This document shows positions 63,638-64,000 of a stretch of 64,000 bases of DNA, one piece after another (within the stretch, counting starts at the first letter, position 1; every line of letters begins with the position of its first letter). Under the pieces are notes generated by a model. That model was not told where the DNA came from. It worked only from the letters and a program-made list of their open reading frames with translations, and made no database searches. The position numbers and the translations under genes were made by a program. The stretch is from DATAXI01 sp963756185. Lineage in GTDB: Bacteria > Verrucomicrobiota > Verrucomicrobiia > Chthoniobacterales > Chthoniobacteraceae. Where the stretch lies: assembly GCA_963756185.1 (NCBI GenBank), contig CAVWMS010000002.1, positions 558,001 through 622,000 on the forward strand, given 5' to 3'.

Positions 63638-63903
63638 TGCCGAGTGTAGATAGGATTGGCGAATTTGTGAATACAAAAATGCGAGTTACGCGAGCAGAAG
63701 ACAAACTCCGCATCGCACGCCGTCTCAGAAAGGCCGCCGTTGCGGGACGGGGAAAGACCTTGCCAAACTCCGCGTCGGAGAGAAAATCACAACGGACCAA
63801 CCCGAACCGCCAGGCACATTTCCACCGAAGCCCCTCTTATTGTGGATCAGGAGAATCTGAATGGTGTAAGCGGCGTGCATCCGCGTCCCGCCGGCCCTTG
63901 AGA

Positions 63904-64000
63904 ATGATGAAACCGTTACGCAGTAAACGCGCGGCGCCTTTGACGCTGCTCGCGCTCATCATACTCGGGAATATCGTCGAGCTATCCGTTAGTGCGGAGG
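63904..64000 (+). CDS. N-terminus of an exported protein (3' truncated)
   Basis: ATG 63904 begins MMKPLRSKRAAPLTLLALII then LGNIVELSVSAE, a clear signal peptide running off the right edge of the window. An in-frame open stretch extends back to ATG 63679, but it is Arg/Ser-rich and not protein-like. The 266-base gap from 63638 holds nothing else I can support. Confidence 0.55.
   Translation, partial: MMKPLRSKRAAPLTLLALIILGNIVELSVSAE

Overview
The window is GC-rich, densely coded bacterial DNA from a Gram-negative organism with lipid A and Tol-Pal. My best guess is Verrucomicrobiota or a close PVC relative. The reasons are an LpxC-FabZ fusion, membrane/TPR (TMTC-type) proteins, WXG100-like proteins beside an FtsK-type ATPase, and many palindromic and short tandem repeats between genes. 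There is no 16S gene, and I saw no tRNA, CRISPR array or complete insertion sequence, so the placement is an inference.

Layout. 0-3 kb: tail of a GNAT acetyltransferase, a toxin-antitoxin pair, a single-domain response regulator and a DUF3800 gene between 18-bp direct repeats. 3-9.5 kb: a serine hydrolase, a secreted protein, an amino acid permease and valS. 9.6-10.9 kb: a repeat-rich graveyard (ParE stub, cruciform repeat, REP-associated transposase remnant, 10-bp tandem arrays). 10.9-17.4 kb: amidase, murI, a Panacea-type toxin-antitoxin pair, and a three-gene operon with a [2Fe-2S] fusion protein. 17.4-28.5 kb (minus strand): SHOCT lipoprotein, HtrA protease, recG, recJ, a GH63 enzyme, lpxA, lpxC-fabZ and a cyclic-nucleotide-binding protein. 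28.6-34 kb: pseudouridine synthase, two small envelope proteins, a kinase-pseudokinase-Sel1 receptor and an NlpC/P60-like lipoprotein. 34-41 kb: repeats, small metabolic genes, an ECF sigma factor, Nudix and thioesterase genes. 41.9-45.2 kb: tolQ-tolR-tolA-tolB. 46.2-51.9 kb: the most interesting locus, three small W-x-G/W-x-D helical proteins, an EccC/EssC-like ATPase and a GH25 lysozyme in one tight operon. 52.1-56.7 kb: two paralogous TMTC genes. 56.8-63.6 kb: alaS, pal, a glycosyltransferase, a methyltransferase, rplM-rpsI and a 3D-domain lipoprotein.

Much of the window serves the cell envelope: precursor supply (murI), lipid A synthesis (lpxC-fabZ, lpxA), wall hydrolases (amidase, NlpC/P60, GH25, 3D domain), Tol-Pal, periplasmic quality control (HtrA) and possibly a type VII-like export machine.

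Several housekeeping genes (valS, murI, lpxA, lpxC-fabZ) and other intact-looking genes are broken by single-base indels, some of them in homopolymers. Since essential genes are hit, I read this mainly as residual sequencing or assembly error and annotate these genes as single loci.
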